A DNA stretch of 64,000 nt. Origin: Cupriavidus sp. UYMMa02A (GTDB lineage Bacteria; Pseudomonadota; Gammaproteobacteria; Burkholderiales; Burkholderiaceae). The position numbers and the translations under genes were made by a program. Position 1 is the stretch's first letter. Every line of letters starts with the position of its first letter. Below, in pieces: positions 34,124 through 44,286 of the stretch. Location: NCBI GenBank assembly GCA_001725945.1, contig LRMT01000034.1:1-64000 (forward strand), read 5' to 3'. Under the pieces are notes generated by a model that was given only the letters and a program-made list of their open reading frames with translations, ran no database searches and was not told the origin of the DNA.

Positions 34124-34174
34124 ATAAAAAAACCCGACCGGCAGTGCGTATAAAGCGTCGCAGCCAAGTCGGGC
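34124..34174 (-). terminator. Intrinsic terminator in the metX leader (riboswitch expression platform)
   Basis: On the minus strand CCCGAC ... GTCGGG is followed by TTTTTTTATG, about 25 bases before the metX start. It lies between the SAM-II aptamer and metX, so it probably ends transcription when SAM is bound. It could alternatively be a terminator for slmA upstream. Confidence 0.75.
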
Positions 34175-34231
34175 ATTCGCGGTGTTCCGCGTGCCGGCGT
34201 GAATCCCGAAACTGCCGGGGAGCGCCGACCC

Positions 34232-34326
34232 AACCTCTTTAGCCGCATTTATATTCGCAGACGGAGGACCTCTGGACCATCCGGCTGCCGCGCGCCCGCA
34301 AGCCAGTCATCAAATCGGCGCGACCG
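34232..34326 (-). promoter_or_regulatory. SAM-II riboswitch upstream of metX, with an inserted hairpin
   Basis: The minus strand reads TCGCGCCGATTTGATGAC, then GGCTTGCGGGCGCG, and after an insertion ATATAAATGCGGCTAAAGAGG. CGCGCC pairs with GGCGCG as P1; the GATTT loop start and the ATAAATGnnGCTAAAnAGG 3' strand are the hallmarks of SAM-II. About 35 extra nt sit between P1 and the 3' strand and can fold as GCAG...CTGC. SAM binding should reduce metXW expression. The class is best known from alphaproteobacteria. Confidence 0.85.
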
Positions 34327-34330
34327 GGCA

Positions 34331-34336
34331 ATTATA
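34331..34336 (-). promoter_or_regulatory. -10 box of the metX promoter
   Basis: A perfect TATAAT on the minus strand, 5 bases upstream of the SAM-II aptamer, predicts a start right at the aptamer and a leader of about 225 nt before metX. No convincing -35 box is seen. Confidence 0.65.
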
Positions 34337-34365
34337 GAGCAATTGGCCCGACGTGACGCTGCAGG

Positions 34366-35031
34366 CTATCCCAGCAGCACGCGCAACTGTGCCTCCACGC
34401 GCTCGCCCGGCGACTTGCGGAAGCCGCTCTTGGCGTAGCGGTGCCACTGGCCCTGCACATAGGCGGTGACCAGCGCGGCGCGCAGCGGAATATCGGCGTC
34501 GGCCGGGAAAGCGCCTTGCGTCACGGCCATCTTCAGGCACTGGCGCAGCGATGCCTCGATGCGGTCGATCATCTGGTTGATGCGGTCCTGCAGGCGTTCA
34601 TGCTCGCCCACGAGCGCCTCGCCGGTCAGCACGCGCGTCATGCCCGGGTTCTTCTCGGCAAACGACAGCAGCATGCGCACGATGGCCTGCATCTGGCGCA
34701 GGCCGTGCTCCTCGTTCGCGGTAATCTGGTTGATCAGGCCGAATACGGTCTGCTCGATAAAGGCGATCAGCCCTTCGTACATCTGCGCCTTGCTCGCGAA
34801 ATGGCGGTACAGCGCCGCTTCCGACACGCTCAGGCGCGCGGCCAGCGCGGCGGTGGTGATCTTTTCCCCACGCGGTTGTTCCAGCATGGCGGCCAGCGTC
34901 TGCAGAATCTGGACGCGGCGCTCGCCCGGGCGCGGGCGCTTGCGCGCCGGCGGCGAGCTGTCGCTGGCCGGCGCTGCGTCCTGCCCGTCCGGCAGGACCG
35001 CTTCCGGCGGGGTTCCGTTGCTTTCCATCAT
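34366..35031 (-). CDS. slmA: SlmA-like nucleoid occlusion factor (TetR family)
   Basis: A 221-residue TetR-fold protein that in E. coli binds DNA and blocks FtsZ ring assembly over the nucleoid. A disordered acidic N-terminus is followed by the HTH (ITTAALAARLSVSEAALYRHFASKAQMYEGL) and the SlmA-like helical domain (LLSFAEKNPGMTRVLTGEAL). The frame is intact. Its start codons overlap the stop of the HAD gene upstream, suggesting an argB-HAD-slmA transcription unit. Confidence 0.9.
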   Translation of the reverse strand: MMESNGTPPEAVLPDGQDAAPASDSSPPARKRPRPGERRVQILQTLAAMLEQPRGEKITTAALAARLSVSEAALYRHFASKAQMYEGLIAFIEQTVFGLINQITANEEHGLRQMQAIVRMLLSFAEKNPGMTRVLTGEALVGEHERLQDRINQMIDRIEASLRQCLKMAVTQGAFPADADIPLRAALVTAYVQGQWHRYAKSGFRKSPGERVEAQLRVLLG

Positions 35032-35995
35032 GACCCGGTTCTCCGCAATCTTTGTTGTAGTTGATGCATCGATTGTACTTTTATGTCCACATAGCCCGGC
35101 CGGTTCGGCACGCGCGCCCGTACGCGTGGCACGTGATCGGGCTGCGACTGCGGGGCCAGTGCCACGCCCGCCTCGGCCGGTGGCACCTGTGCTTCAGCGG
35201 CGACCAGCGTCACCGAAGTTTCCTGCGCGGCGTGACTTGCGTGCCGGCGGTCCTCGGCATCGAGCGTCGAGCGCACCGCGGCATCGCCACGGCTGCCCGA
35301 AGCGTCCGGTGCGGGCACCGCGTGCGGCCGCGACGGCGCGATCGTGCGCAGATAGCCCGTAACCCAGGCCGTGCGGATGCCCATGCCGGCGTAGCGCTTG
35401 AGGTGGGACACCGTGTCTTCGACCAGCACCGCGCGGTGCGGCGCGATGCGGTCTGCGCCAGCAGCCGGCGCAGCATGCGGCGGTCAGGCTTGGGGCGCAG
35501 ATGGCCATGCACCCACATCTGCTCGATCGCCACCACGCGCTCGAAGCAATGGCCGATGCCAGCAATGTCGAGCACCGCGCGCGCATAGGCCTGCGGCGCG
35601 TTGGTGACGATGATCTTGCGCCCGGGCAGCCGGCGCAGGTGCGCGGCCAGTCCGCGCCGTACGCGCACCATGTCGGCCAGTTCGGGGAATTCGTGCGCGG
35701 CGCGCAGGAAATCGGCCGGATCGACGCCGTGGTGGCGGATCATGCCAAGCAGCGTCGCGCCGTAGCGCTGCCAGTAATCGACGCGCACGCGGCTCGCGGT
35801 GGCCTCGTCGCAGCCCAGCACGCGCGCGACGTAAGCCGTCATCAGCCGGTTGATCGCCGGAAAAATGGCGTGCGAGGCGTCATGCAGCGTGTTGTCCAGG
35901 TCGAACAGCCACACTGTGTCGCCGGACTGGTCGCCGGCCGGGCGCCGACGCAGGCGCGGCTGGACGCGGCGCGGAGGGGGAAGGCTGGAGGGCAC
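35028..35995 (-). CDS. HAD-superfamily pyrimidine 5'-nucleotidase, frameshifted
   Basis: Phosphatase of the PPM1/SDT1 type acting on nucleotides. The catalytic motif I is VWLFDLDNTLHDAS, motif II KIIVTNAPQAYA, and motif III/IV spans KPDRRM and AVLVEDTVSHLKRYAGMGI. A base lost near 35455 separates motifs III and IV. The C-terminal ~80 residues are low complexity. The start is uncertain: no ATG precedes motif I, so GTG 35995 or TTG 36016 is used. It overlaps slmA at 35028-35031. Confidence 0.85.
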
Positions 35996-36072
35996 GCCGG
36001 ACTGGTGGGATCGCAAGGGAGGGAGATAACAGCGGGCGGCGCGCCAGTCGGGCGCCGCCCCGTGGATGCCGC

Positions 36073-37011
<939 letters not shown>

Positions 37012-37241
37012 TCAACAGGTATGATGGCAAATCTGCCGCGAACCCGGCGGGGAAACTCACGGGGATCGCCCGAAAGTGCACCATAGGGCCACGGCAGGCG
37101 CCGATTTTACAAGAATCCGCGAGATGCGCGGGCGTAGGGCTGCCGGGGCCGGGTACAAGCCGGGCCGATGCGCCGCGTGGCGCACGACTGGGCCGCCCGG
37201 CGTCATCTTTGCGCAACAAGTCCGGACAACACGCCGCAGCG

Positions 37242-37835
37242 ATGCCCCACGACACCGCCGACCTGCAAGCCCTGCGCCCCCATCTGCTGCGCTTCGCGCG
37301 GCTGCAGCTTCGCGACGAGGCGCTGGCCGAAGACGCGGTGTCCGAAACCCTGCTGTCCGTGCTGGAGCACCCTGAGCGCTTTGCCGGACAGTCGGCGCTC
37401 AAGACCTACCTGATCGGCATCCTCAAGCACAAGATCATCGACCTGCTGCGCAGCGGCCGGCGCGAGGTGCGGCTGACGCTCGCCGCGGACGAAGACGGCG
37501 AAACGCAGTCCGAGCAGGATGCCTTCGACGCACTCTTCACCCGCAACGGCCACTACCAGGACATGCCGTCCGACTGGGGCAACCCGGACCGGACGCTGGA
37601 ACGGCGCGAATTCTTCGAGGTGCTGCAAGCGTGTGTCGACCGCCTGCCCGCCAAGACCGCACGCGTGTTCATGATGCGCGAATGGCTGGAGCTCGAAACC
37701 GAAGAAATCTGTCAGGATCTGCAGGTCAGCGCGACCAATGTGTGGGTCATCCTGTACCGCGCCCGCATGCGCCTGCGCGAATGCCTGGACCTGAACTGGT
37801 TCGGGCATCCGCCCGCTGCCGGCAAGGCGCGCTGA
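37242..37835 (+). CDS. ECF-type RNA polymerase sigma factor
   Basis: A 197-residue sigma-70-family factor with region 2 (LLRFARLQLRDEALAEDAVSETLLSVLEH ending KTYLIGILKHKIIDLLR) and region 4 (RLPAKTARVFMMREWLELETEEICQDLQVSATNVWVILYRARMRLRE). An intervening acidic linker is present. It is followed 18 bases later by a zinc-binding anti-sigma gene, the usual pairing. The ATG at 37242 fits region 2.1. No target promoters are evident in the window. Confidence 0.93.
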   Translation: MPHDTADLQALRPHLLRFARLQLRDEALAEDAVSETLLSVLEHPERFAGQSALKTYLIGILKHKIIDLLRSGRREVRLTLAADEDGETQSEQDAFDALFTRNGHYQDMPSDWGNPDRTLERREFFEVLQACVDRLPAKTARVFMMREWLELETEEICQDLQVSATNVWVILYRARMRLRECLDLNWFGHPPAAGKAR

Positions 37836-37853
37836 CCCGTTTGCAAGGAACCC

Positions 37854-38090
37854 ATGCCTGATCCGTCCCCCCACCGCCGCTTCCTGCCTGACTGCAAGGA
37901 AGTCCACCACCTCACCATGAAGGGCATGGACCGCCCGCTCAGCGTGGTGGAGCGCGTGCGCGTGCGCAGCCACCTGATGATCTGCGACGCCTGTACCCGC
38001 TTCAGCGCCCAGATGCGGCTGATGCGCTCGGCCATGCGCCTGTTCGGGCAGGATGGGCAGGACGGCGAGGGGCCGGGAAGCCCGCGATGA
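37854..38090 (+). CDS. Zinc-finger anti-sigma factor (zf-HC2 type)
   Basis: A 78-residue soluble protein expected to bind and hold the adjacent ECF sigma factor. It contains the ZAS-type ligands in CKEVHHLTMKG and HLMICDACTRF (H-x3-C-x2-C). No membrane segment is present, so it is a cytosolic, possibly redox-responsive, anti-sigma. It overlaps the next gene by 4 bases (ATGA). Confidence 0.88.
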   Translation: MPDPSPHRRFLPDCKEVHHLTMKGMDRPLSVVERVRVRSHLMICDACTRFSAQMRLMRSAMRLFGQDGQDGEGPGSPR

Positions 38091-38305
38091 CCGATCCGTC
38101 CACCGTGCTTACCGGCCAGCTACGGCCGGTCGAACGCTGCAGCGAGTGCGGTGCAAGTTTCGTTTGCGGCTATGTGGCCGGCCTGCCCGAATGCTGGTGC
38201 GCCAGCCAGCCGCTGCTGCCCGCGCGCCGGATCTTGCCGGACCAGCATTGCCTGTGCCCGGCCTGCCTGCAAAAGCGCCAGGCGCATGTTCAGGCACCTG
38301 ACTGA
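38087..38305 (+). CDS. Cysteine-rich CWC family protein
   Basis: A 72-residue protein with eight cysteines spaced as CSECGASFVCG, CWC and CLCPACL, the pattern of the CWC family of unknown function. It is translationally coupled to the anti-sigma gene, so it may be part of the same stress module. Its 3' end overlaps the convergent YdcZ gene by 16 bases. Confidence 0.85.
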   Translation: MTDPSTVLTGQLRPVERCSECGASFVCGYVAGLPECWCASQPLLPARRILPDQHCLCPACLQKRQAHVQAPD

Positions 38306-38807
38306 AGCGGCGGCGCGGCGTCGGGCCGCCCATCATGCGCGGCGCTCCATTGCATCACCACCATGCCGGCCACGATCAACGCCGCGCCGGCCAGGCGCGC
38401 CGTGTCAGCGTGCGCACGGCGAAGCCCGCCAGGCCGAAGTGGTCCACCATCAGCGCCGCCGCCACCTGCCCTGCCACCACCGCGGCGATAAAGCCGCCTG
38501 CGCCGAGACGCGGCGCCACAAGCAGCGCGGCCGTGATATAGAAGACGCCCAGTACCCCGCCGATCCACATCCAGCCCGGATCGCTCCCGACCGCAGGAAG
38601 CACCGGCAGCGGCACCTTCAGCAGCCAGAGCAGCGGCAGGATCGCGGCCAGGCTCACCAGCAGCGACGCCACGGTCGCCCACAACGGGTGTCCTAGTGTC
38701 CGGGCCAGCGTGGCATTGGCGCCCGCCTGGATCGGGATGGCGGCACCGGCCAGTACGGCGGTGATCAGGGGGAAAAGCTGGCTCGTCGGGAAGGTCGTGC
38801 CTGACAT
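38290..38807 (-). CDS. YdcZ-family (DUF606) DMT membrane protein, frameshifted
   Basis: A ~172-residue five-helix inner-membrane protein of the small DMT class. It starts MSGTTFPTSQLFPLITAVLAGAA, with GANATLARTLGHPLWATVASLLVS and GVLGVFYITAALLVAPRLGA. A base missing near 38403 splits off the last segment (LAGAALIVAGMVVMQWSAA). Substrate unknown. It is divergent from a LysR gene. Confidence 0.88.
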
Positions 38808-38854
38808 GGCGCACTCCGTAAGGCAATATTCGATGCCTGACAGTGTGAAACGTC

Positions 38855-38877
38855 GCAGAATGAATTTCCAATTCTGC
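38855..38877. promoter_or_regulatory. Inverted repeat between ydcZ-like and LysR genes
   Basis: GCAGAAT, nine bases, ATTCTGC, in the 94-base divergent region, 25 bases before the LysR start. A plausible binding site of that LysR protein; not tested. Confidence 0.5.
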
Positions 38878-38901
38878 TTTCATACGTTTAATATCCACGG
38901 C

Positions 38902-39815
38902 ATGAATAGTCTACGCGGAATCGACCTCAATTTGCTGGTGGTGCTGGAAGCGCTGCTGGCCGAACGCCATATTTCCCGCGCCGCGCTGCGCCTGCACCTG
39001 AGTCAGCCCGCGGTCAGCCACGCGCTGGGGCGGCTGCGCCAGTTGCTGGACGACCCCATCCTGGTACGCGGCAAGGGCGGCCTGGTGCCGAGCGCCCGCG
39101 CCCATGAAATCTCCGGACCGCTCGCCGAAGCGCTGGCGCAGGTGCGCATCCTGCTCGGGCCGGGCGGCTTCCAGCCCGCCACGGCGCGCCGCACGTTCCG
39201 TCTGGCGATGTCGGACTACGGCGCGCTGGTGGTGCTGCCGCGGCTGTTGCGCGCGGTGCGCAAGGCCGCGCCGAATATCGACCTGGTGGTCACGCAAGCC
39301 AGCCGCGAAGCCATGACGGCGCAGGTGGCGGATGGCGAAATCGACATGGCGCTGGGCGTCTTCGCACACCAGCCGGAAGGCGTGCAGGCAGCAGCGTTGT
39401 TCGAAGAGCGCTACGCCTGCGCCGTCGATGCGGCGACCGTGCGTGACAGCGGCCGGCTCGACCAGGTGGCCTACCTAGCGCGGTCCCACGTGTTGGTGGC
39501 AACGCACAGCGAGCGTGTCGATGCCATCGACGCGACCGTGGCGAAACTCGGCGGGCGGCGCAAGATCGCCTGTGTGGTGCCGCACTGGAGCGTGGCGCCG
39601 GCGTTGATCGCGGGGACCAACCTGGTCCTGACCACGGCGCGCCGCAGCCTGGCAGCGCTGGAGGCAGACCCGCGCTACGCGGTATTCGATCCGCCGTTCG
39701 CGCTCGACGACTTCACCTTCAGCATGATCTGGCACGAGCGCACGGACGCGGACCCGGGCCATGCCTGGCTGCGCGATCGCGTGCAGGGGCGCGCGGCCAG
39801 TCAGGAATCGGATGA
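38902..39815 (+). CDS. LysR-family transcriptional regulator
   Basis: Regulator of the NodD-like LysR branch. It starts MNSLRGIDLNLLVVLEALLAERHISRAA; the HTH is LHLSQPAVSHALGRLRQLL, followed by DDPILVRGKGGLVPS. The effector domain runs to HAWLRDRV. As read, the frame continues to 39999, well beyond the normal end and across a small gene on the other strand. One base lost near 39790 would give a stop at 39813-39815 and a standard 304-304-residue protein, which I prefer. Likely controls the divergent YdcZ-like gene. Confidence 0.88.
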
Positions 39816-39971
39816 GTCAATCAGGCGCCGGCTGACGCGCGACGGGGCCTTGCCGCCGGTCTGCGGCGAGCCGGGCTTGCGGACCGGGCCCTTGCCGCGC
39901 GGCGGCGGCAGCACGCCCGTGCCACCGCGGAACACGAGCTTCTGGCGGGTCCCGAGCTGCTTGTTGGCCAT
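39801..39971 (-). CDS. Small basic hypothetical protein
   Basis: A 56-codon frame starting MANKQLGTRQKLVFRGGTGV and rich in R, K, P and G. It begins 24 bases after the copper chaperone stop, on the same strand, so it could be the distal gene of that unit. Codon use is GC-rich and regular. No domain is recognised. It overlaps the 3' end of the LysR gene. Confidence 0.55.
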   Translation of the reverse strand: MANKQLGTRQKLVFRGGTGVLPPPRGKGPVRKPGSPQTGGKAPSRVSRRLIDSSDS

Positions 39972-39995
39972 TACGTCCCCCGCCGCCAGCCCGAT

Positions 39996-40472
39996 TTAGT
40001 GCTTGTGATCGCCGTGCCCGCCTTGGCTGGCAGCACTGGCGGTCATGTCGCGCACTTCGGCGGTAACCTTCTGCTCGATCACCTTGCCGCCCTGCTCGAT
40101 CTTGAGCGTGATGGGCACGGTATCGCCCTTCTTGAGCTGGCCCTTCAGGTCCGTCAGCATCACGTGATAGCCGCCGGGCTTGAGTTCCACCTCCTGCATC
40201 TGCGGCAGGTCCAGCGACGGGACCTGGCGCATGCGCATGACGTTGCCTTCCATCTTCATCTCGTGCAGTTCGGCCGTGCCGACCGGCGACGACACGCCGA
40301 CCAGCTTCGCGTTCTCATGCGCATGGAGCACCATGAAGGCACCCGATGCGGTCTGGGTCGGCACCGTGCCGCGCACCCAGGCGTTGCTGACATCGACCTG
40401 CGCCAGCGCGGCGCCCGAGGCCAGCATGGCGAACGATGCGGCCAGCGTGGCCGTGCGGAATTTGGCTTGCAT
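39996..40472 (-). CDS. Periplasmic copper chaperone PCu(A)C
   Basis: A 158-residue exported protein (signal MQAKFRTATLAASFAMLASGAALA) that carries Cu(I) to cytochrome oxidase assembly. The metal site follows the H-x(n)-M ... H-x-M pattern: ELHEMKMEGNVMRMR and GGYHVMLTDLKG. A His-rich tail (GGHGDHKH) ends it. It is divergent from the RegB-like kinase gene, which fits control of respiratory oxidases. Confidence 0.93.
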   Translation of the reverse strand: MQAKFRTATLAASFAMLASGAALAQVDVSNAWVRGTVPTQTASGAFMVLHAHENAKLVGVSSPVGTAELHEMKMEGNVMRMRQVPSLDLPQMQEVELKPGGYHVMLTDLKGQLKKGDTVPITLKIEQGGKVIEQKVTAEVRDMTASAASQGGHGDHKH

Positions 40473-40630
40473 GTGAGGCTCTCCCGAAAGCAGACATTAG
40501 ACCATGCCGCCGCCGGCTGGTGCCGGCGGTGCAGCTAACCGGATAGTCTGGCAGCGACGGTGCCATGTGCCCAATGCGGCAAGGTGTCGCACGTGCCGGC
40601 GCCCGCCGGCCGCATTGATACACTCGCGGC

Positions 40631-41987
40631 ATGCATGCCGCCACAGCCGTGACTCATCCGCCAGCCTACTCCGCTTCGCAGCCGCTGCCGGCCGCGCCCG
40701 CCGCGCGCCCGAGCCTGGTGAGCCTGCGCCGGCTGTTCTGGCTGCGCTGGGCGCTGCTGGCCGGAGAGGCACTATGCCTGCTGTCCTGCGAGCCGATCAT
40801 CGGCGTCGCGCTGCCAGCGGGACCGCTGCTGGTCGTCTTTGCGCTGCAGGCGCTGTTCAACATGCTGACCGGCCTGCGCCTGCGGCTGCACACCACGCAC
40901 GGTTCCGCGCCGCGTGAAGCCGAGCTGATGGGCCAGTTGCTGGTCGACCTGACCGCGCTGTCGGCCATCCTGTTCTACACGGGCGGCGCCACCAATCCGT
41001 TCGTCTCGTTCTACTTGCCCGGGCTGGCCATTGCCGCGGCCATCCTGCCATGGCGGCAGGTGGTGGCGCTCGCGTGCTACGCGCTGGCCTGCTACACGGT
41101 GCTGCTGTTCGAATACCTGCCGCTGGACCTGCATGACCCGGACAAGGCGGTGAATTACCACCTGGCCGGCATGTGGCTGAATTTTGTGGCTAGCGCGGTG
41201 ATGATCGCGCTGTTCGTGGCACGGCTTTCCGGCGTACTGCGCCAGCGCGAGGCGCAATTGCACCTGGCGCGCGAGCAATTGCTGCGCGAAGCGCGCGTGG
41301 AAGACCTCAATGCGCAGGCCGCAGCGGTCGCGCACGAGATCGGCACGCCGCTGGCGACGCTGGCGGTCATCGCGGGCGAACTGCGCGGCGATGCCTCGGA
41401 CCGCGCGCGCGGCGCAACACCGGTGGCCGACTACCTGCCGGACTTGCAGACCGTGGAGCAGCAACTGGATCTGTGCCGCTCGATCCTGGCCCGCCTGCGC
41501 GAGGACCCGGCCACGCTGGAACCCCAGCGCATCGATGCGTGGCTCGGCAGCTTCGCCGAGCGCTGGCAGCTGCGCCACCCGAATGCCACGCTGCACGCCA
41601 GCGCCACGCCGCCAGGCCGCCGGGATGGCCATCGAGCCGGCCCGCGTAGGTCAGATCCTGACGATCCTGCTCGACAACGCCGCGCGCAGCCAGCACGCCG
41701 CGGGCCACGCACAGAAGCCGCTTCGGCTCGATATTGAGTTCGATGCGGGCAGCATCGCATTCCGCGTCAGCGATCACGGCGACGGCATCCCGCCCGCATT
41801 GCTTGCGCGGCTCGGCGAGGCACCCGTGGTCAGCCCGCACGGCGGCCAGGGCATCGGCCTGTACCTCGCGCAGAGCGGCGCGCGCCAGATGGGCGGCGGG
41901 CTCGCCTGGCGGGATCGCCCCGGCGGCGGCACCGTCGCCGAACTGCGCGTGCCGGCTTCTCCTTCCCTTGCAGTCCATCCGTCATGA
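40631..41987 (+). CDS. regB: RegB/PrrB-like redox sensor histidine kinase, frameshifted
   Basis: Membrane kinase with about six N-terminal helices. The quinone-binding heptapeptide GGATNPF lies in a loop near residue 120. The H-box is AVAHEIGTPLATLAVIAGE and the ATPase has LTILLDNAARS, DHGDGIPP and GGQGIGLYLAQS. Reconstructed length is about 452 residues. A base lost near 41617 splits the kinase core. The stop overlaps the start of the response regulator (ATGA). It probably phosphorylates that regulator in response to the quinone redox state. Confidence 0.92.
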
Positions 41988-42594
41988 CCGTTACCCAACA
42001 CCCGGTTCCCGAATCGACCGCGCCGGCAGGCACGCCTTTTCTCGTGATCGACGATGATGCCGTCTTCGCCGGCACGCTGGCCCGCGCGCTCGCACGCCGC
42101 GGCTATGCCGTGCAAGTCGCGCACAACAGCAGCACGGCGCTGGCACTGGTCTCGCGCACCGCGTTTGCGTATGTCACGCTGGATCTGCACCTTGGTCCGC
42201 AGCCCGAAGCCGGCAGCACGGCCGCGGCCGAGTCGGGGCTGCAGCTCGTGGCGCCGCTGCGCCAGTCCCTGCCGGACGCGCGCATCCTGGTGCTGACGGG
42301 CTACGCGAGCATTGCCACCGCAGTCGCTGCGGTGAAGCAGGGAGCCGACGAGTACCTCGCCAAGCCCGCGAATGTCGATTCGATCCTCACGGCCCTGATG
42401 GCGGGCATTTCGGAGGATGCGGCGGAAGCGCGATGGAAGAGCCGGTGCCGCTGTCAGTGGCGAGGCTCGAGTGGGAGCATATCCAGCGCGTGCTGAACGA
42501 ACACGGTGGCAATATCTCCGCGACCGCGCGCGCGCTCAACATGCATCGGCGCACGCTGCAGCGCAAGCTGGGCAAGCGCCCGGTCTCGCGCTGA
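41984..42594 (+). CDS. regA: RegA/PrrA-like response regulator, frameshifted
   Basis: A ~203-residue regulator: receiver domain (VIDDDAVFAGTLARAL, phospho-acceptor in VTLDLHLG, LTGYASIATAVAAVKQGADEYLAKP) and a Fis-type HTH (HGGNISATARALNMHRRTLQRKLGKR). The receiver carries a ~12-residue insertion (PQPEAGSTAAAE) after the aspartate loop, unusual for RegA. A missing G near 42429 hides the HTH. Translationally coupled to the kinase. Confidence 0.92.
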
Positions 42595-42609
42595 GCATAC
42601 TGCGGTGGA

Positions 42610-42917
42610 TTACAGCCGGAGCTGCACGTAATCCCATTCCAGTGCATCGCCCGCGCGTTCGGACCCTGTCCTTGTCCCTGCGCCTGCGCCACGACGCGCA
42701 GTGCGTCGTTCGCGTGGCGATCCGCCAGCGTAAATAGCTCCCCGGATTGCAGCGCCAGCGTGGCCGCCGCGACTGCGGCGGCGCCCAGGCTGCCGCGCTG
42801 CGCGACAGGCGCGGCGGCGTCTGCCTGACGCATGCACAGGAAGGCAGTCGCCGCGACAATTGCGGCCAACAAGCCGGCGGTTGCGACCACCACGCGGCTG
42901 AACTGAGTCTTCACCAT
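42610..42917 (-). CDS. Small secreted or membrane-anchored hypothetical protein
   Basis: About 102 residues starting MVKTQFSRVVVATAGLLAAI, a single N-terminal hydrophobic segment that could be a signal or anchor. The rest is Ala-rich, with ALQSGELFTLADRHANDALRVVAQ. One base is probably missing near 42634, after which the end reads WDYVQLRL with TAA. No family is recognised. It lies convergent to regA. Confidence 0.6.
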
Positions 42918-43186
42918 GTTTTCCTCCTGCCAGTAGGTTGTTGGAATGCGGTGGCTCCCGCATCTGCCATTCGGCTCAAGGTGCGCAAGGGTCTCATTGC
43001 GCAACGGGTGCGCACCAGCGTCCTTACCAATGCTTACCAACCTTACCGGCATGTGGCAGGCCCGGTACATCTGATACATGCAGGCATGAAGCACGGACAT
43101 AAACCGCTGCGGCACTACGCCGCATCGGGCGGCAGCGCACCGCGGGATTCGCGACGCTAGACTGGCGGGCTGACAAGGAGAACTCC

Positions 43187-43743
43187 ATGCATGACCCGCT
43201 TTCCCCGCGCCGGCTCGCACGCCTGGGGCTGCTGCCCGCCGCGCTGATGACGATGTCCGCCGCCGCATCGGCCCATATCGTCTTCGAACAGAAGCAGGCG
43301 CCGGCCGGCAGCTACTACAAGGGCGCGCTGATGGTCGGCCACGGCTGCAACGGGAGCGCCACGCGCGCGATCACGGTCACCATTCCCGAGGGCGTGCAGG
43401 GCGCGCATCCGCAACCGAGGCCGGCTGGCAACTCGAGGTCAAGCGGGCGCCGCTGGCCAAGCCCGTGCAGTCGCACGGCAAGCTGATGACCGAGGACGTG
43501 CGCACGCTGCGCTGGTTCGGCGGCACGCTGGCCGACGCGCACTTCGACGAGTTCGTGATGCTGATGAAGCTGCCCGAGCAGGGCGGCAAACTGTACTTCC
43601 CGGTCCTGCAGGAGTGTGAGAACGGTACGGCGCAGTGGACGCAGTTGCCGGCGGATGGGCAGACGATACGTGAGCTCAAATCACCGGCCGCGGAGCTGGA
43701 GGTGGTGGCGCCGGTGGGGCATGAGCATGGGCATTCGCACTAG
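43187..43743 (+). CDS. YcnI-like (DUF1775) exported protein, frameshifted
   Basis: An ~186-residue periplasmic protein with a signal ending AAASA followed by mature HIVFEQKQAPAGSYYKGALMVGHGC. In YcnI proteins the N-terminal histidine exposed after cleavage and a nearby tryptophan bind copper; here HIVFE and AGWQLEV fit. A C-terminal GHEHGHSH tail is metal-binding in character. A base missing near 43417 splits it. Its position close to a PCu(A)C gene supports copper handling. Confidence 0.88.
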
Positions 43744-43836
43744 AGCTGTTGCTTCAGGCGAGGAACCAACGAAAAAAGGGGCTGCCGCAACTTCCGACTG
43801 CCCCCGCTTCATCAAGATATCAAACACCTGCGACCG

Positions 43837-44286
43837 CTAGTGGATCTGCATGCCACGCATGGCATGAAGCCGATCATGATGCTGCCGCAGCGCATCATAC
43901 TGGCGCCGGACCGTGGCGGTAGCCTCCGGCGGAAGCGCCTTCATCAATACCGACTGGTACTCGCGCTGCGCCGCCTGCTCCTCGCGCTCGCACAAACCCA
44001 GCACCGCGTCGTCGCTCGGCGAGAGCATATGGCGGAATGCCATCCAGCCGCGCGCGAGCATGCCGTTCATGCTGCCATGCTCCGACGGCTCGCCGCCCAT
44101 GGCGCTGACCATCGATTGCAACTCCTTTGCCGAGGCGCGGCAGGTTTCCGCGGTGCTGGTCAGGATGTCTCGAAGCTCTGCATTGCTCACATCGCGGGCA
44201 CCGACCATGCAGGCCTGCTCGCTGTCCATGTCGACCTCGATCAGCTGGTTCAGGGCGATCACGGCTTGTTTCTGGTTGACGTCCAT
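43837..44286 (-). CDS. Ferritin-like four-helix protein, PA2169/DUF2383 family
   Basis: A 149-residue helical protein starting MDVNQKQAVIALNQLIEVDM, with SAEQ-type acidic helices (VDMDSEQACMVGARDVSN, CEREEQAAQREYQSVLMK) of the PA2169 family. Function is not established; stress or metal storage has been suggested for relatives. The frame is intact and ATG 44286 follows GGAGATTT. Single-gene unit. Confidence 0.85.
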   Translation of the reverse strand: MDVNQKQAVIALNQLIEVDMDSEQACMVGARDVSNAELRDILTSTAETCRASAKELQSMVSAMGGEPSEHGSMNGMLARGWMAFRHMLSPSDDAVLGLCEREEQAAQREYQSVLMKALPPEATATVRRQYDALRQHHDRLHAMRGMQIH

